From Sindora glabra (taxonomy: Eukaryota; Streptophyta; Magnoliopsida; Fabales; Fabaceae), in assembly GCA_020226215.1 (NCBI GenBank), contig CM035225.1, positions 11,667,868 to 11,731,867 on the forward strand: a DNA stretch of 64,000 bases, given 5' to 3'. Within the stretch, counting starts at the first letter, position 1; the number at the start of each line of letters is the position of its first letter. Of the stretch, positions 25,055 through 35,409 are shown one piece after another. Made by a program: the position numbers and the translations under genes. Under the pieces are notes generated by a model that was not told the origin of the DNA, made no database searches, and saw only the letters and a program-made list of their open reading frames with translations.

Positions 25055-26063
25055 TACGGACTTTGTAGTTATAAATTTAAGTAAGTTTAGTTTTATAAGG
25101 TGTATATTATTTATAAGATGCACAATTCAACTTCTTTATTTAAGTAAATGTAGTTTTATCCAAGAGGGGGTGATTTTCATGCGAACTTCCTAGTGTTGTG
25201 AAATTTTTGCATTTTATGTAATGTAAATATCATAATTTGGATTGTTAGGGTTTTATTTTTATGTAGTCTCTAGTGTAATTGAATTTTCATACTATGTGGT
25301 GTAAATAATATAATTTGAATTGTTAAGTTTCAATCTCAATTAAAAAATAGATTATATTATTGTAATCTCTTATTTTCTAAAATAAATTTATATATTTATT
25401 CTAATTTTCTATCTTACATTATTTCATCGAATCTAATAAGTTTGAAGTTTCCTAAATTGCATCACAAATTTTAGATTTTGTGAATGCACTTCCTAGTTGT
25501 AAATTTAAGTAAGTTTAGTTTTATAAGGTGTATATTATTTATAAGATGCACAATTCAGCTTTTTTATTTAAGTAAATGTAGTTTTATCCAAGAGGGGGGT
25601 GATTTTCATACGAACTTCCTAGTGTTTTGAAATTTTTGCATTTTATGTAATGTAAATATTATAATTTAGATTGTTAGGGTTTTATTTTTATGTAGTCTCT
25701 AGTGTAATTGAATTTTTCTTAGTATATGGTGTAAATAATATAATTTGAATTGTTAAGTTTCAATCTCAATTAAAAAAGAGATTATATTATTGTAATTTCT
25801 TATTTTCTAAGATAAATTTATATATTTATTCTAATTTTATATCTTATATTATTTCGTCGAATCTAATAAGTTTGAAGTTTCCTAAATTGCATCACAAATT
25901 TTAGATTTTGTGAATGGACTTCCTAGTTGTAAATTTAAGTAAGTTTAGTTTTATAAGGTGTATATTATTTATAAGATGCACAATTCAGCTTTTTTATTTA
26001 AGTAAATATAGTTTTATCTAAAAGGGGGGTGATTTTCATATGAACTTCCTAGTTCACTTAGTT
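25055..26063. repeat. ~430-bp tandem repeat, 2.3 copies
   Basis: The anchor GTAAGTTTAGTTTTATAAGG begins at 25081, 25509 and 25940, spacing 428 and 431 bp. Copies 1 and 2 are nearly identical throughout; the third stops at about 26063. Each unit contains two diverged halves, each opening with ACTTCCTAGT(G/T) and carrying TGTAAATA.TATAATTT.GA.TTGTTA.G, so an older ~100-bp duplication lies inside. It lies distal to the TNP2 gene in the arm where the right end of CACTA-1 should be. Confidence 0.85.
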
Positions 26064-26618
26064 TATGCCTCATTCCATAGCTTTAAGTGTGTAGAGGAAT
26101 GGCCACAAGCTAACACTTTTTGTCCTTAGCTCAATGTCCAGGTACCTTACAGGCCCTCAAAATACTCTACTCCTTTAAAGAGTATTTTGAGCAAAAGGCC
26201 TCCTGCATAAAGATAACATATTTTTTTCCAAGTCCTCATAAGCCCTTTTTGCCATACTTTGGGTGTCCGTTTCACACGAAAACTAGCTAACACAAAGATA
26301 AAAATGTGAGCATCACAAATATGGGTTTCTTGAATCCTTCCGAAGTGACTAAAATATCCACAAACTTGGGAAAATAAAAAAAAATAATACACTAGCTAGA
26401 TTGATTCTAAATTTAAGCTACAGGACGATCACAACATGTTAGATTTTTTCACCAAATCTTATCTTAATCCAAGCACGTTTGCCTATCAAACTGTTACAAC
26501 TTCCAATTCGTGACATATACCTTTCATGGTCATGTGCTATGAGGAGCTCTCTCAAAACCACAGGAGAAGTACCTTGCTTCGATAAGCTTCGTAATTTATT
26601 TACACGTATTCAAAACAA
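26064..26618. other. Interval with no gene
   Basis: Higher-complexity sequence than its surroundings, with an 81-codon minus-strand frame at 26147-26392 that has no recognisable motif. The MITE target site begins at 26619. Confidence 0.3.
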
Positions 26619-26627
26619 TTACAAAAT

Positions 26628-26868
26628 GGGTTTTTTTAACTAATGCATTTGGTGCATAAGATAAGGGTTAATTAATGTTTATTCCAACTAAGCTTTTTCT
26701 AGTAAAAGTGACACTAATTAATGAAACAATTAATTATAATTCACCTATATGAGAAAAAAAGGTAAATTATAACATTAATTAGTGTCACTTTTATGAGAAA
26801 AACCTTTATTCTAATAAGTATTAATTAACTCTTATCCTATGCACCAGATTCATAAGTTAGAAAAATCC
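26628..26868. mobile_element. Mutator-type MITE, 241 bp, 9-bp TSD
   Basis: The element is flanked by a perfect 9-bp duplication TTACAAAAT (26619-26627 and 26869-26877). It is almost wholly an inverted repeat: the left arm starts GGGTTTTTTTAACTAATGCA and the right arm, reverse-complemented, starts GGATTTTTCTAACTTATGAA. The arms keep pairing for about 90 bp through GTGACACTAATTAATG, leaving a loop of about 60 bp. The 9-bp duplication and long terminal repeats point to the Mutator superfamily. No coding capacity. Confidence 0.85.
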
Positions 26869-26877
26869 TTACAAAAT

Positions 26878-27251
26878 AAAGATATTTTTCCTTACCTTAT
26901 CATTTATCGTAATTAATTAATTTTATAAACATTAAAAAAATAATTTAACTTATTCATTTTTGATAAATTTTTTAAAATTATCCTTTATTTTTTTATTATG
27001 CATAAAGTCCAACACAATTGAAAATAGAGAAAGTTATAATGAAATAAATATATTAAAGTATTTCAAATAAAGGTAATAAAATATTTATTAATAGAAAAAG
27101 AATGGGATTGAAAAAAAAATATTTAATGCTTTATTTAAATTTTAAAACAATAGATAAAAATGATAAAAAAAAATTCAGAATACAGCAGACAGCAAAGGAT
27201 AAAGGGAATTTAAGTCGGGGTTTTAGTAATAATAAAGAAAAGGAAAGAAAC
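26878..27251. other. AT-rich DNA where later subtilase exons should lie
   Basis: No KLIGARYF-like exon, PA domain or catalytic His/Ser block is readable on the minus strand here, so the protease gene is cut off after its fifth exon. Confidence 0.5.
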
Positions 27252-28413
27252 CTGTTGCAAAGATCTATGCTGTCAAGCTGACAAATGCCGCGCCATCTTG
27301 ATGAGACGGGCCCAATTCCGTTCTCATTGGAACTTTCCGATTCAGGCCAAACCCCTGTTCGAGAAGAGGACATGAACCAGAAAATAAATTACCAATAATT
27401 GATAATTGATGGAAGAACTAGCTAAGTGTTTGTTTGGCAAACTTTACAAGATCAATTTCGGCCACCACTTCACTTTTGCTCCAAAATTAATTTTTTGAAG
27501 AGAAAGTAAAAAGGTCATATTTTCCCCTCATGTTACATTCACTTTCTTTCTTTCTTTCCGTCTTTCCCTTTTTTTTTTTTTTCTTTTTCCTCATTCATTA
27601 CTTTGAACCGTATTTTTATGCATTTACTCTGTTTTAATTAACTTACCGGTGTCAATGTTGGCGACGAAAGTGTTCTCGCCATATCTTGCCTTCCTCCAGT
27701 CGGAGCCAGCTGGAAGAATTCCTTGTTTATCCAGTTCCAGAAATTCCCATGAACGTGTAGTGTGCAGTTTATATGATTTGTCCAAGATCACAGACACTAC
27801 CCTTGGATTTTCTGCGCCAAACCAAACAGAGTTGAAACAGTACTTAAGTTCACAAGATGTTTGATAAGACACATGGTGAAGATTCGCTCACTTGCTATTC
27901 CTGCAGTTTCTTCCTCCTCAAGCTCTGTTGCAAAGCCATTGATATGTTTATTTTAAGAATAAAATATTTCTCCTTGGACCTGTCATGGCTATAAGAGGAT
28001 ATGCATACTTCAGTCGCCATTTTCTCTGTCCTAACGAAAGAGGGAGTCACAAAGAAGAGCAATTAACAGAATTCTGCATCTGTTACCTTCCCAGGACAGA
28101 GCTGAGTATATCATGATGCGAGTTTGTGCCAGCCTCAAGATCGGTGAGCGTAGGGTCTGGACCATGAGAATGTCCTCCCAAGTACACAATGTAAGACTGC
28201 GTTGAAGCATAAAATAACGACTTTGTGAACGGAATACCCATAATAAGCCATTTATGTATTTTGAAATGCTGAAATTTAGCGCAGCATTATCATTTAAATA
28301 GAGGAATAACAATTCAACCTGCTTGCCTTTCTGATAGCATGAACCGAACCGCGCAAGAAAGTCAAAAGAAGAAATGATGCTATTAGAAGCTCAGTGATCG
28401 AGGAACCTATCAT
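27252..28413 (-). pseudogene. Subtilisin-like serine protease (SBT5/AIR3 type), truncated 5' part
   Basis: Five exons can be traced. Exon 1 (28413-28327): signal peptide MIGSSITELLIASFLLLTF..AIRK. Exon 2 (28196-28087): propeptide start SYIVYLGGHSHGPDPTLTDL. Exon 3 (27979-27892): HINGFATELEEEE, with a net frameshift and a TAA where the family has the Tyr of IFYSY. Exon 4 (27811-27647): ENPRVVSVILDKSYKLHTTR, then ANIDTG, which carries the catalytic Asp. Exon 5 (27354-27252): GVWPESESSNENGIGPVSSR through the Cys of LCNR. Plant subtilases of this type are secreted cell-wall proteases of about 770 residues with Asp-His-Ser catalysis. The His, oxyanion Asn and Ser regions and the PA domain are absent here, so no active enzyme can be made. 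Splice sites are otherwise good. Intron 1 appears to use GC-AG borders (AAG|GCAAGC). Confidence 0.85.
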
Positions 28414-28468
28414 TTTATCCCAACGAGTGCCTGAGAACGGCTGGCCGTATGTACCCTGCATTCCACTG

Positions 28469-28476
28469 TTTTTATA
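28469..28476 (-). promoter_or_regulatory. TATA box of the subtilase pseudogene
   Basis: TATAAAAA on the minus strand within GGCTATAAAAACAGTGG, 56 bp upstream of the start codon at 28413. This spacing implies a short leader of about 25-30 nt. Its survival suggests the gene was a normal transcribed copy before decay. Confidence 0.6.
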
Positions 28477-28479
28477 GCC

Positions 28480-28809
28480 GTCGTTCCCAACTTTGGAGGC
28501 AAAACTTGGTGTTTTTTTTTTTGGGTGGCACCGAGTTCCTCGTCCTAAGAGAATATAATAAGTGTTTTTATTATTAAATTACATTTAGCATATTAAAATT
28601 TATGTTTTTAATTTCAAATTTATTTATTTTAAGATTTGAAGAAAAATAATTTAATAATAAAATATTCAACATCTTAAAAAAAAAAAAAAGTGGAACTTCC
28701 CGTAACTTTAACTTTTTCTTTTTTAAGTATTGCTAATGTCACGTCTATTTTCATAGTCACGAAATCCTATGGTCATAATAGCACAAATTTTTACCGCACT
28801 TTATGAGTG
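28480..28809. other. Upstream region of the subtilase pseudogene
   Basis: No second gene. Poly-T and poly-A runs at about 28510 and 28677. No clear cis motif beyond the TATA box. Confidence 0.3.
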
Positions 28810-29470
28810 CAATTAGTTAATTTTATTAACAGTTAATTCAATTAGTTATTAATTATATTAATTAATTTAATAAATTAATAATATTAATTATTTGAATAAA
28901 TATATTTAATAAAATTAATTATTTATATGTAAAATAATATATAAGGACATAAGTATATTTTATAATTTATTTGAATATATATATTTATATACATATGTAT
29001 TATATATATATATAAATAAATTTTATTAATTTTTTATTTTTAATGCAAAAAAAATTTAAATTCATTAAATTAAATAATTATATAATAAAATTTTTATCAT
29101 ATCATAAGAGTTATTTTGTTACAATATCCATTTTATTCTGTAAATTTAAATATTGAAATGTTAAATGATTATTTATTATTTATAAAAAGTTATTTTATTC
29201 AGATATATATTAAATTAATACATATAAAACTAAAATCATATGATAGCATATAGTGATTAAATATAAAGTATTATATATTAATGATTATGTGTTCAACTTT
29301 CCTCACTAACACTTTAAATAAAATAATGAGTGGAACACTAAAAGTATTAGATTTAATGAATCAATTGTCTACTAAATATGTAAAACAACTAATTGATCAA
29401 GTTAATCAATTAAAATAATCTTAATAAACTATAAATTAATGAAAAAGTTATTCATTAAACACTCTATATC
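28810..29470. repeat. AT-rich dispersed repeat, copy 2
   Basis: Contains the shared core TATTTAATAAAATTAATTA at about 28908. The preceding GTTAATTC.ATTAGTTATTAA block and the following AAGGACATAAGTATATTTTA block match the 30.5-kb copy. The right part ends with CATTAAACACTCTATATCAAACAAAG, a wording often seen at the ends of non-autonomous hAT-like elements, but no target duplication was identified. Confidence 0.4.
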
Positions 29471-30185
29471 AAACAAAGTATTAGTCCATGGTATCCAGCT
29501 AAAATCAAAGTCAGCAATATTTTGAGGAAAAATACTAAATGTACCGGTACTTTGTACCGGTAATTAAGCCCCGAAAACAATTAATATGTTTGTTATCATT
29601 GATGTAATGCATTGCTTTTAAAGTAATATTAATCAAATGGCTGCAAATATTTCCAAGCACTGTTTCAGCACTTTTTAGATTTTACCGAGACAAATACTAG
29701 TGCTATATTTTGAGTTGTTCGGCAAGACTTTGTTTAATATCGATCTAAATAAATAAGACAAAATTATTATAACATATCTAAGATTAGGTCTAATTATACT
29801 AACACCCCCTTTGATTTTGAAAAATTCATATAACATGTATCATAAAAGATCTCAACAAATTTGTTCCATCATATTTCTCTCTCAATTCTTAACTACCTTA
29901 AATTTTATGATTATAATGATTTAATAAATTTTAATCATTAAAGAGTGATTTTGAAGAGTACAATAAAACTAAATATAATAAATTAACTTTTTTTAATATA
30001 CATGTAACAGTCTTAAGTGACAAATAAAAAAGAATATAGGGATATATTCCTCAAATTTAAAAATTAATGCTAATAAATATTTATATCTCCCATTTGAATG
30101 GAGACTGATTATTATTTTCCTCGTTTATAAATGCATATTTATCATTTAATAAAACTTAAAAAATGTGATGTTCGAATCAACTCTA
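29471..30185. other. Interval with no gene
   Basis: No ORF or repeat supported. Contains a short palindrome GTACCGGTACTTTGTACCGGTA near 29540, noted but unexplained. Confidence 0.3.
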
Positions 30186-30385
30186 ACAGTCTTGGTCATT
30201 GTGTAACGTTCGAAGTACTGCTTTTCCAAGTCTGGCAGCCCAACGCTGCAGTTTTCCATGTTTATACTTCTTTTTCCGTATACGCTATTTGCACAAAAAA
30301 AATTCCATTCGGTATTGCCTGCATATTTTGCCGACCATTGTTTCCATTTCATGTTGGCAGCAAGACGATGATTTGTGGTAATTTT
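30186..30385 (-). pseudogene. RLP N-terminal exon fragment, copy A
   Basis: It is similar in order and spacing to 38897-39127 and 59211-59455. Shared phrases on the plus strand are TCTTGG(T/C)(C/T)AT near the left, CTTTTCCAAG(T/C)C(T/C)(T/G)GCAG, ACTTCTTTTTCC, AAAAATTCCA, CATTGTTTCCATTTCATGTT and CAAGACGATG. The 59.2-kb copy lies just upstream of LRR exons of a receptor-like protein, so this is read as a scrap of the same N-terminal exon. About 100 bp present in the others are missing. No adjacent LRR exon is seen here. Confidence 0.45.
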
Positions 30386-30907
30386 CCCCTTATTAGAGTG
30401 TGTTTAGCAATCCTAAAAAAGGCTTATTGACCTACTCAAACAGCTCTTTTTCATTGTTCCCATTTAGCAATCATTTGATTATATTAGTGATTAACTGATT
30501 CAACTAATTATTAACTAATACTTAATTATATTAACTTATTTGACCAATTGATAATATTAGTTATTTGAATAAAAGATATTTAATAAAATTAACTATTTAA
30601 TATTAATTGTTTGTATATTAAACAACTTATAAGAATATGAATATATTTTATATTTTTTATATTTTTTGTTTCAATAATATTTTAAATTTTATATATTATT
30701 TATTAAATTAAAATTTCTTTTGAAAAATATATTATTGCAATTAATTATTTAATTTATTCTTCAAAAATAAATAACTATAATTCATTAAAATTATTTAATT
30801 TTATTTTAAGAAATAAATATATTTAAGAGTCCATCTCCACTTTTGTAGTATTTTATATTAAGCATTCAACATAATATCTATATTTTTTATAATGGTTATA
30901 CTATTTT

Positions 30908-30976
<69 letters not shown>

Positions 30977-31620
30977 TCATCACAATTTTTTAAAAAAAAT
31001 GTAACTTAATCATAAATAAATATTTTTATAATATTTTGTATCTTGATGATGCATATTTTTGTTTAAGTGGTATTTTAAAAATTGAATTGAATTGTAAACC
31101 AAAAAATAGTTGTGCTTGTATGTATGTATGCATGTGTGAATATATTTGTGTATAAGTTAATCTTATTAATTTTTTATTTTAATATAAAAATAATTTAAAA
31201 GTAAATTTAATTAATGAATGTTAAATGATTATTTGTTATATATAAACAAATGCTACATTTTAATATATATTAAATTAGTACATATAGGAATACAAACATT
31301 TAGTAGCTTACTGGTTGAGCTCTTGCTTGCATACCTTAAGGCTCAAGTTTCAATCACTCTTTTTAACATTTCAAGCAAAAAAATAAATATATATAAAACT
31401 ATACAATTCAATGGTAGTTTTATCATTTTACATACCTTTTTAAAATCAACTAATTGAAAAAATTGAATTTTTCCAATTTTTTTTCATATTAGATGTTTAA
31501 GGGTCAATAACTAGTCTAATAAACTATTAAACCAAAAACCTAAAATAATTGTTTGATTTAATCAATTAACTAAACGATACCTTTCTGATTTTGACTAATT
31601 GACAATTAGCTAGTATCCTA
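30386..31620. repeat. AT-rich dispersed repeat, copy 3, with (TA)n and SINE-like half
   Basis: The core ATATTTAATAAAATTAACTA lies at about 30584. A long (TA)n tract spans about 30909-30970. Around 31300-31350 the phrase TTACTGGTTGAGCTC ... GGCTCAAGTTTCAATC resembles the A and B boxes of a tRNA-derived SINE. A diverged second copy of the 3' part, CTTAAGACTCAAGTTTCAACG with downstream AACTATACAATT, follows at about 31690. No poly-A tail or target duplication confirms it. Confidence 0.35.
30909..30970. repeat. (TA)n microsatellite
   Basis: Uninterrupted TA dinucleotide repeat of about 30 units. Similar tracts occur near 17530, 17634, 41747, 60254 and 60897. Confidence 0.9.
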
Positions 31621-32029
31621 GTTATGAAATCTTTGTCTTCTTCTTTTCCCCAATTTACATATGCTTCCATATTTGGCTCTTACTTGTATATCTTAAGACT
31701 CAAGTTTCAACGCCTCTTTATTAACATTTTAAGCAAAATAATAAATGTATATAACTATACAATTTGGAGGAAGTTTTGTCTTACATACCTTGCAAAATTA
31801 ACTAATTAAAAATACTAACATCTTCAACTATTTTCAAATTAGCTAATCATTTGTGAATCAATTACTTTAATAAGTTGTTTATAAAACCTTTAAATAATTA
31901 TTTGAGTTGGTTAATCGGCTAAAGGTTATCCTTCTTATTTTGACTAATTGATGGTCTATATCCTAATTATGAAATCTTGTTTTTCTTCTTTTCCCTAATT
32001 TAAATATCATTGCCTATTTAGTCTATGAT
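31621..32029. repeat. Second half of a local duplication of 31.3-31.5 kb
   Basis: About 31675-31815 repeats 31310-31470 with substitutions and small gaps: CTTGT.TATCTTAAG.CTCAAGTTTCAA, then TAACATTT.AAGCAAAA.AATAAAT, then AACTATACAATT. A local tandem duplication with 370-bp offset is the simplest reading. Confidence 0.45.
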
Positions 32030-32143
32030 GAAGTGATCCTAGAGGGGCACCTACAAAATGCAAATTTAAAAGGATCAAGAATACACTTCAAGGAGCCAAC
32101 TTCAACCTTAAGGATTTTATATTAGGCTAATTAATACATTTTA
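32030..32143 (+). pseudogene. Gypsy pol tail upstream of LTR 1
   Basis: GTGATCCT.GAGGGGC.ACCTA...GGATCAAGAATACAC.TCAAGGAGC matches 37570-37640, the 3' end of the pol frame of the element at 32.7-37.7 kb. Its presence on the far side of LTR 1 means a second element once lay upstream in the same orientation, or a tandem unit was formed by recombination. Confidence 0.6.
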
Positions 32144-32729
32144 TGATGTTTTGAACTTTGGTTTGTGTTATTCCATGTATTAAGTTATTTTATAGCATTT
32201 TGAGCTTTAGTTTCGAACGAATGTATTTATACCTATTTTGCTTTAAAATACTTACCATTTTACTTTGAATAATTTACTATGTCACTTAGAGTCATTTAGA
32301 AAACCTTTTATTGTATTTATATTAGTGTGTTAGTTTTGAGCTTATTTGGTATCATTTGAGCTCATTTTTAATTAAGGTTTTAGAGAATCATGTAAGGAAA
32401 CTTATTCCTTATACCAAATTTGCTTTTTGATTTCAAAGAAATATAATTGGTTAAGTGCTTTTCTTCGTGCAAGTGTATTTTTTCTTAAGTTCTTGAATGA
32501 ACTTATAATTTATTAAAGCAATTCACTTGTGCTGTTGATTTCCACTAATTAAGGATTCATGTTTATGATATGCTTTTCGTTCACTCATGAAAGAATTTAT
32601 ATTAGTTATGGCATGTTTATCATCAATTATTGCTCCCATTCTTTCTTTTTTGGAGCATAGCATGAATATCCTTCTCCTTTTCAATTTATTCTACTAAATT
32701 TTAGGACGATCCAACACAAATTCTTATCA
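32144..32729 (+). mobile_element. Ty3/gypsy LTR 1 (start approximate)
   Basis: It aligns with 37682-38267 at a constant offset of 5538 bp. Proposed ends TGATG...TTATCA form the inverted TGAT/ATCA pair. A start a little further upstream (the TGATCC near 32043) is also possible. The two LTRs have diverged by many substitutions and small indels, so the insertion is old. Confidence 0.7.
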
Positions 32730-32731
32730 TT

Positions 32732-32743
32732 TGATAGTAGCAC
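32732..32743 (+). promoter_or_regulatory. Decayed primer-binding site after LTR 1
   Basis: TGATAGTAGCAC, two bases after the LTR end, matches the tRNA-Met site TGGTATCAGAGC at 8 of 12 positions. Confidence 0.45.
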
Positions 32744-33378
32744 TTCAAATTTCACATAATTTAATATTAAACTAAAGTATCCCACTCTTCAAATTTATTT
32801 CTTATCTTTTCATTTTCTTCATAATTCATTTAGTTGCTTCTCTTCTTGCGATTTGTTGCTTATTTCGTAACTCCAATTGTGTTATTTGGTTGTCCGTTTT
32901 TATTTCCGATTGCAATTTCTCAAGTTGATACCGCTTCTGTCACTGTGTTTAGTCACATCATTTATCTGTCCAAATTCAAGATGGTCATCATTTGCTATTA
33001 GTGCTGTCCATCTTGCTAAGTCATTTTGTTTGGTCTTGCGTTTTTGCCAACCAAAATTAGGTCTCAATTGCTACTTCCGTATCCAATTAAGTTGAATTCT
33101 GCTTCGTTTTTCCGTGTCAATTGCTCAATCTATTCTGTCGTTTCTGTCAAAAGTTCAAGGCAGTGCTATTTGTTCCGTTTTATGGATCTACGTGCTGTCT
33201 GTTTCTTATTGCATTTCACGTTCCCCCCCCAAAAAAAAAAAATTCAACGCTGTGAGTTTTCAATTTCTTTAATTGCAATTGAAATTGCTGTTTCCTAAAT
33301 TGTGTTGGTGTCATATTTCATTTGCTTAGTTTGCTATTTTCAAATCTGTATGTCTTGCGTCCTTTCCTTTGTGTCGAT

Positions 33379-33550
33379 CAGGGTTTTAAAAAACGGTCTG
33401 CAACCGCATTTTCGCCCGCAATATTGCGGTTGCGGACCACACCGCATCCGCATTTCTCCGTAATTGCGCTCCGCGACGGCCGCATTTTTCTGCATTTTTC
33501 CACATCACGCGATATCGCAATCGCGACCGCAACCGCAATTTAAAACCATG
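33379..33550 (-). mobile_element. GC-rich hAT-type MITE, copy 2 (172 bp)
   Basis: It is flanked by a perfect 8-bp duplication GTGTCGAT (33371-33378 and 33551-33558). Ends are CAGGGTTTTAAA and, reverse-complemented, CATGGTTTTAAA. It aligns end to end with copy 3 at 44538 in the opposite orientation, through GCAATATTGCGGTTGCGGAC and ATATCGCGTGATGTG blocks. It sits in the leader/gag part of the gypsy element and so is younger than that insertion. Confidence 0.9.
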
Positions 33551-35367
33551 GTGTCGATATTGCCCGTTCAAAATTGCGTCATTGGGGTCTTCAATTTGTC
33601 TCATTTAGCTACTTATTTTCATATTGTGTCATAGTTCATTTGCTGTCCTATTTTTACGTAGCTGTGCTGTCCATCTTCTAGTGTCCATTTCTCGTTGTCT
33701 TGTGTCTTGTCTAGTTTTAATTTGTGTCCTAGTTCGTAAATCGTGTCATTGAGTCAAGTCTTGTGCATCAGCGTCAAATCAAGCCAATCGTGTCTTGTGG
33801 TCCATGAATCCATTTGCATTAAACTGGGCCACATCTTGCATTTCATTTAGTAAAACTTTTCTAGTGGGGTCCTGCTATTGATTTATGTGTCGGTGCTAAT
33901 GTCTTAGTTTGGTTTTGCTTTCAATTTAATCATCGAAGTCTTCCGTCCATTGGCACTCAGTTTGGTGCTGTCCAGGTAATATAAAAGCAAGAAAAGAAGG
34001 GGAAAAATAAAAATGTTTGAAGTATTACAAAAAAACATGAGAAGTATTGTTGAAAAAAAAAAGGAAGTGTTATTTTCTTTAAAAAAAAAAAAAAGAAAAG
34101 AGAGCGAAGAGCCAAAAAGAACAAAAAAAATTGGCTGGTATTAACAAAAATGACAAAAAAAATATGGGTGAATAAAAAAATATTATGAAAAAAATTAAAA
34201 GAAGTTGTAAAGTTAAAAAAAAATCAAAGAAAACTTCATGAAAGATGGATGGAGAAGTGTTGGAAGTCGTTTGAAAAGCAAAAGAAAATTGTTGCTACTT
34301 ATTGAGTGCTTTGTACTATCATTAAACTTCTCACTTTGAACCAATTATTCTTATCTTAATCTTTGAATCTCTTATTCTAATCCTTCATTTGAGTTTATAT
34401 TTGTTTTCCATCTTTTGTCAATTTGGTTTTCTTCTTTGAGTCTATTTTGCTCTAATCATAGAGTTTTGAGTCCATACTTTGTTGTCTTTATTCTTTGAGT
34501 CTATCTTGGTAAAAAAAAATTCTTGAGTCTTGTTTAATTTCTTTCTTTAATTGTTTGATTTTAATTTTGAGTACTAGTTAGTACCCTTTCTTTGGAGTTT
34601 TCTCCACTAGCTCTTAATTAGGTTCCGTCTTGATTTTTCACTTATTGTTTCTCCAATTGTCTTGTTGGATTCTTCAAGTTGTGTGAACCTTGATTGAAGA
34701 AATTGATTTTCATAATTGGGGAATCTTATTTGATTGAGTTTGATTTAGTTCTCAAAGAACCATAAGAGGGAAAGAATGGAAAAAAGCAAAAGCATGTAAG
34801 CTTATTTGAGGGTAATAACCTACTTGGAGTGCAAATATGAGTGTAAGTGATCTAAATCAAGTAAGAATTGTGCTCTTATAAGGTCTTATTCTTGTTGGAA
34901 AAATAACGGTAGGTGCGCATGGGAGTTTTGCTACAAACAATTAAAAAAAAATCTACTGAAATACATAGGAAGCTTAAAGGTAAAAAGAAGCAACATGGTG
35001 AGAGAGATAGAAAACAAAATGAAAAATATATTAAAGAAGAATGAATTGAAAATAAGAATAAAAGAAAAGGTATAAAAAGTGAATGTAGGAGTAAGAGAAA
35101 AGAAGATGATAAACAAAGGAGAGATAAGGATGACTATAATCTTAACAACATTTGAAAGAAGAGCCTTTTATGTTAAGAAGAAAAATGTTTGGAAAAAAAG
35201 GAAGATAGGGTTATGAAAAGTACAAAAACCATTCCTCATTCAAATTCAAGAGAGAGGAATCTAATGGCATTGTCGAGTACAAAGGAGAATCTTCATCAAA
35301 GTTTAAAAGTGAAGTGGCAAAGAGAAAAGAAAAAATTAAAAAGCACCAAAAACATTCCAAGGATAAG

Positions 35368-35409
35368 TGCTTCAAATGTTTGGAGCATGGTTATCATGTC
35401 ATTTATTGT
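35368..35409 (+). pseudogene. Gypsy gag zinc knuckle
   Basis: CFKCLEHGYHVIYC keeps the three cysteines of the CCHC knuckle. The histidine of the canonical CxxCxGxGHxxxxC site has become Tyr, with a His one position later. It is followed by KEP-like basic sequence and then the protease region. Confidence 0.6.

Larger units (their letters stand above)
17983..26063 (-). mobile_element. CACTA (En/Spm) transposon CACTA-1, one end missing
   Basis: The left terminus is CACTACAGCAAAAAAGAC at 17983. It is followed to about 18480 by dozens of copies of AGCGACGA(C/T) and its complement, the subterminal transposase-binding repeats expected of CACTA elements. Coding regions on the minus strand follow: a TnpA-like gene (20614-18817), then DUF4216, DUF4218 and TNP2 pieces up to 24360. 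Beyond 24.98 kb lies a ~430-bp tandem repeat, and no ...GTAGTG terminus or AGCGACGAC array occurs after it, so the right end is lost or replaced. The right boundary at about 26063 is where recognisable repeat units stop. The element inserted next to a copia leader. The nested element at 54010 is a deletion derivative of this family. Confidence 0.85.

Noticed and set aside
28031..28312. 93-codon minus-strand frame over subtilase exon 2
   Set aside because: It reads exon 2 in the wrong frame; the frame giving YIVYLGGHSHG is the real one.
29530..29570. Short palindrome GTACCGGTACTTTGTACCGGTA considered as a transposon footprint
   Set aside because: No flanking duplication or second copy seen; may be chance.
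30131..30430. 99-codon plus-strand frame
   Set aside because: Lies antisense to the RLP N-terminal fragment, with no recognised motif.
24400..32000. Search for the missing right terminus of CACTA-1
   Set aside because: The only GTAGTG nearby (about 27753) is inside a subtilase exon and has no AGCGACGAC array, so it is not the end of the element.
32877..33604. Several overlapping frames in the gypsy leader, one running through the MITE
   Set aside because: Produced by C/T-rich leader sequence and by the GC-rich MITE; no retroelement gag motif in them.
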